Below are positions 61,821-64,000 of a stretch of DNA of 64,000 bases, in pieces (within the stretch, counting starts at the first letter, position 1; each line of letters opens with the position of its first letter). The notes under the pieces are model-generated. The model worked only from the letters and a program-made list of their open reading frames with translations. It did not search any database and was not told the origin of the DNA. Source of the DNA: Prochlorococcus marinus XMU1402 (GTDB taxonomy: Bacteria > Cyanobacteriota > Cyanobacteriia > PCC-6307 > Cyanobiaceae); the NCBI RefSeq assembly GCF_017696205.1, contig NZ_JAAORD010000001.1, forward strand, positions 372,001 through 436,000, given 5' to 3'. The position numbers and the translations under genes are program-made.

Positions 61821-64000
61821 TTGGATCACACACTTGTTATTGTTGAAAGTCCCACGAAAGCAAAAACTATAAGAAAGTTTTTGCCTTCTAATTATGAAGT
61901 TCTTGCTTCAATGGGGCACGTAAGAGATCTTCCAAAAGGAGCTGCTGAAATACCTGCTGCAGTTAAAAAGGAAAAATGGTCAAGAATTGGAGTTAATACA
62001 AAAGAAGATTTTGAACCACTTTATATTGTTCCAAAAGATAAGAAAAAGGTTGTTAAAGAGCTGAAAGATGCATTAAAAGGTGCGACCCAACTATTACTGG
62101 CAACTGATGAAGATAGAGAGGGAGAAAGTATTAGCTGGCATCTTATGCAAATACTTAAACCTAAAATACCAACTAAGAGAATGGTTTTTCATGAAATTAC
62201 AAAAAAGGCAATTAATAAAGCCTTAGATCAAACAAGAGAAATCGATATGGAACTTGTTCAGGCTCAAGAAACAAGAAGAATATTGGACAGGCTTTTTGGA
62301 TATGAATTATCTCCGTTACTTTGGAAGAAAGTAGCCCCCCGACTATCTGCTGGCCGTGTTCAATCAGTTTCTGTAAGACTTCTTGTTAGAAGAGAGAGAG
62401 AGAGAAGATCCTTTAAAAAAGCTAGTTATTGGGGAATTAAAGCTTCCTTAGTAAAAGATAATATCACTTTCGAAACTAAATTATTCAGTTTAAACGGGCA
62501 GAGAATTTCTAATGGGTCCGATTTCGATGAACAGACCGGTAAATTAAAACAAGGAAATAAATCTTTAATAATAGGAGAAGAAAAGGTAAATGATTTATTG
62601 AAGACTTTTTCCTGTGAGGACTGGGTTGTCTCAAAAATCGAAAAAAAACCATCCACTCGTAAGCCAGTTCCTCCATTTACAACTAGTACATTGCAACAAG
62701 AAGCAAACAGAAAGCTTCGTTTGTCTGCAAGAGAAACTATGAGATGTGCGCAAGGGCTATATGAGAGAGGTTTTATAACTTATATGAGGACTGATTCAGT
62801 TCATCTTTCTGAACAAGCCACAAGAGCTGCTAGAGAATGCGTGAGTTCCAAGTATGGAGAAGAATATTTATCTAACTCACCAAGACAATTTAATTCAACT
62901 GCAAGAAATGCTCAAGAAGCACACGAAGCTATAAGACCAGCAGGTGAGGTATTTAAAACACCAAACGAAACCAACCTAACTGGTAGAGACTTATCTCTTT
63001 ACGATTTAATTTGGAAAAGAACTGTAGCTAGTCAAATGGCTGAAGCTAGGCTAACAATGATTAATGCTGAAATTAGTGTTGGTGATGGATTGTTTAAATC
63101 GAGCGGCAAAAGTATTGATTTCGCTGGATTCTTCAGAGCTTATGTTGAGGGAAGTGATGACCCAAGTTCTTCCCTTGAACAACAAGAAATTATTCTCCCA
63201 AACTTAACGACTGGAACATCTCTTGAAGTTACTAACAAGGAATCTACTTTCCATGAAACTAAACCACCTGCAAGATATACAGAGGCTGCATTAGTTAAAG
63301 TTCTCGAAAAAGAAGGTATTGGAAGACCTTCTACCTATGCAAGCATTATTGGAACAATTGTGGATAGAGGTTATGCAAATATATCTTCCAATACTTTGGC
63401 TCCAACGTTTACAGCTTTTGCTGTAACAGCTTTATTAGAAGAACATTTTCCTGATCTAGTTGATACTACTTTTACTGCAAAAATGGAATCTTCATTGGAT
63501 GAAATATCTTCAGGGAATCTTGAATGGTTACCATACCTTGAGACTTTCTATAAAGGAAAAAATGGTTTGGAGGTGAAAGTTCAGAAAACAGAGGGTGATA
63601 TTGATGGTAAGGCTTATAGACAAGTTGATTTCGAAGACCTTCCTTGCGTAGTCAGAATAGGCTCTAACGGACCTTGGTTAGAGGGTATAAAGATTGATGA
63701 ATCTGGTAATGAAATTCAGGCGAAAGGTAATCTTCCAATGGATATTACTCCTGGTGATTTAGACTTAAAGCAAGTTGATCAAATTTTAAATGGCCCATCA
63801 GATCTTGGAACTGATCCAAAAACTGGGGAAAAAGTCTTTTTAAGATTTGGCCCTTATGGACCTTATGTTCAATTGGGAAATAATGATCAAGATAAAGCTA
63901 AACCAAGAAGAGCTTCATTACCTAAAGAGTTGAAAACTGATGATCTAACTCTAGATGAGGCTTTGCTACTTTTAAGTTTGCCTAGATTGTTAGGAGTTCA
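61821..64000 (+). CDS. topA: DNA topoisomerase I, 3' end outside window
   Basis: A TTG start at 61821 gives DHTLVIVESPTKAKTIRKFL, the Toprim start. About 726 codons are visible with no stop before the edge. Toprim acidic motif LATDEDREGES, LSAGRVQSV, catalytic Tyr in RGFITYMRTDS and GIGRPSTYASII are present. It relaxes negative supercoils. The C-terminal zinc-finger or repeat region is not seen in full. Confidence 0.97.
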   Translation, partial: MDHTLVIVESPTKAKTIRKFLPSNYEVLASMGHVRDLPKGAAEIPAAVKKEKWSRIGVNTKEDFEPLYIVPKDKKKVVKELKDALKGATQLLLATDEDREGESISWHLMQILKPKIPTKRMVFHEITKKAINKALDQTREIDMELVQAQETRRILDRLFGYELSPLLWKKVAPRLSAGRVQSVSVRLLVRRERERRSFKKASYWGIKASLVKDNITFETKLFSLNGQRISNGSDFDEQTGKLKQGNKSLIIGEEKVNDLLKTFSCEDWVVSKIEKKPSTRKPVPPFTTSTLQQEANRKLRLSARETMRCAQGLYERGFITYMRTDSVHLSEQATRAARECVSSKYGEEYLSNSPRQFNSTARNAQEAHEAIRPAGEVFKTPNETNLTGRDLSLYDLIWKRTVASQMAEARLTMINAEISVGDGLFKSSGKSIDFAGFFRAYVEGSDDPSSSLEQQEIILPNLTTGTSLEVTNKESTFHETKPPARYTEAALVKVLEKEGIGRPSTYASIIGTIVDRGYANISSNTLAPTFTAFAVTALLEEHFPDLVDTTFTAKMESSLDEISSGNLEWLPYLETFYKGKNGLEVKVQKTEGDIDGKAYRQVDFEDLPCVVRIGSNGPWLEGIKIDESGNEIQAKGNLPMDITPGDLDLKQVDQILNGPSDLGTDPKTGEKVFLRFGPYGPYVQLGNNDQDKAKPRRASLPKELKTDDLTLDEALLLLSLPRLLGV

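Overview
The window is chromosomal DNA from a marine picocyanobacterium, most likely a high-light-adapted Prochlorococcus. The evidence is a very AT-rich, densely packed genome with short spacers and many TTG/GTG starts. Cyanobacterial genes are abundant: chlG, ndhB, pipX-pipY, sepF, menG, high-light-inducible (hli) genes, a DgdA-like glycosyltransferase, and several proteins of families found mainly in cyanobacteria. The species call is inferred from gene content, not from a database match.

Layout. (A) Positions 1-9614, minus strand: a tightly coupled six-gene operon that looks like a composite restriction-modification or defence locus. In transcription order it encodes a large GHKL (paraMORC-like) ATPase, an unrecognised 343-aa protein, a 237-aa protein resembling DUF6339, a cytosine-C5 DNA methyltransferase with a long C-terminal extension, a MutL/MORC-like GHKL ATPase, and a Z1-domain SF2 helicase-like ATPase cut by the window edge. 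Any nuclease effector would lie to the left of the window. (B) 9615-10283: a gene-poor spacer holding a 70-residue reading frame broken by one in-frame TAA. (C) 10284-15472, plus strand: four metabolic genes encoding an ATCase-fold carbamoyltransferase that seems to lack part of the aspartate-binding site, a glutamine-dependent asparagine-synthetase-like enzyme, an M20 N-carbamoyl-amino-acid/allantoate amidohydrolase, and a DUF1028 putative Ntn hydrolase. They may build or break down a carbamoylated nitrogen compound. (D) 15603-16653, minus strand: two hli genes and three tiny membrane-protein genes. (E) 17058-17220: tRNA-Thr(GGT) and tRNA-Tyr(GTA), with 3' ends facing the accessory block, the geometry expected of a tRNA-associated genomic island.

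(F) 17323-64000: core genome, with little sign of transfer. It covers shikimate (aroQ), tRNA modification (miaE, queA, trmH), rRNA methylation (rsmB), cobalamin (cobI), ribosome assembly and hibernation (der, hpf, lepA, rpsD), nitrogen/PLP control (pipX-pipY), division and wall synthesis (sepF, murE, a class A PBP), proline (proC), lipids and lipoate (a GT4 enzyme, lipB, fadD), pyruvate dehydrogenase (pdhC), cysteine/methionine synthesis (cysK and two Cys/Met PLP enzymes), a cysteine/cystine lyase, arsenic methylation (arsM), Fe-S assembly (NifU C-domain), malate oxidation (mqo), a FeS-type photolyase homologue without the usual cysteines, chlorophyll and phylloquinone synthesis (chlG, menG), hisF, a DciA-like DUF721 protein, birA, a LolD/MacB-type ABC ATPase, ndhB and the start of topA.

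The best candidates for undescribed biology are the methyltransferase/double-GHKL/Z1 operon, including its two poorly characterised proteins, and the carbamoyltransferase/asparagine-synthetase/amidohydrolase/DUF1028 cluster beside it. Their base composition differs from the core: single 60-base lines counted by hand gave 43% GC near 8.6 kb and 40% near 7.4 kb, against 27-32% at 2.3, 4.6 and 5.4 kb. No CRISPR array, insertion sequence, integrase or rRNA gene was seen.
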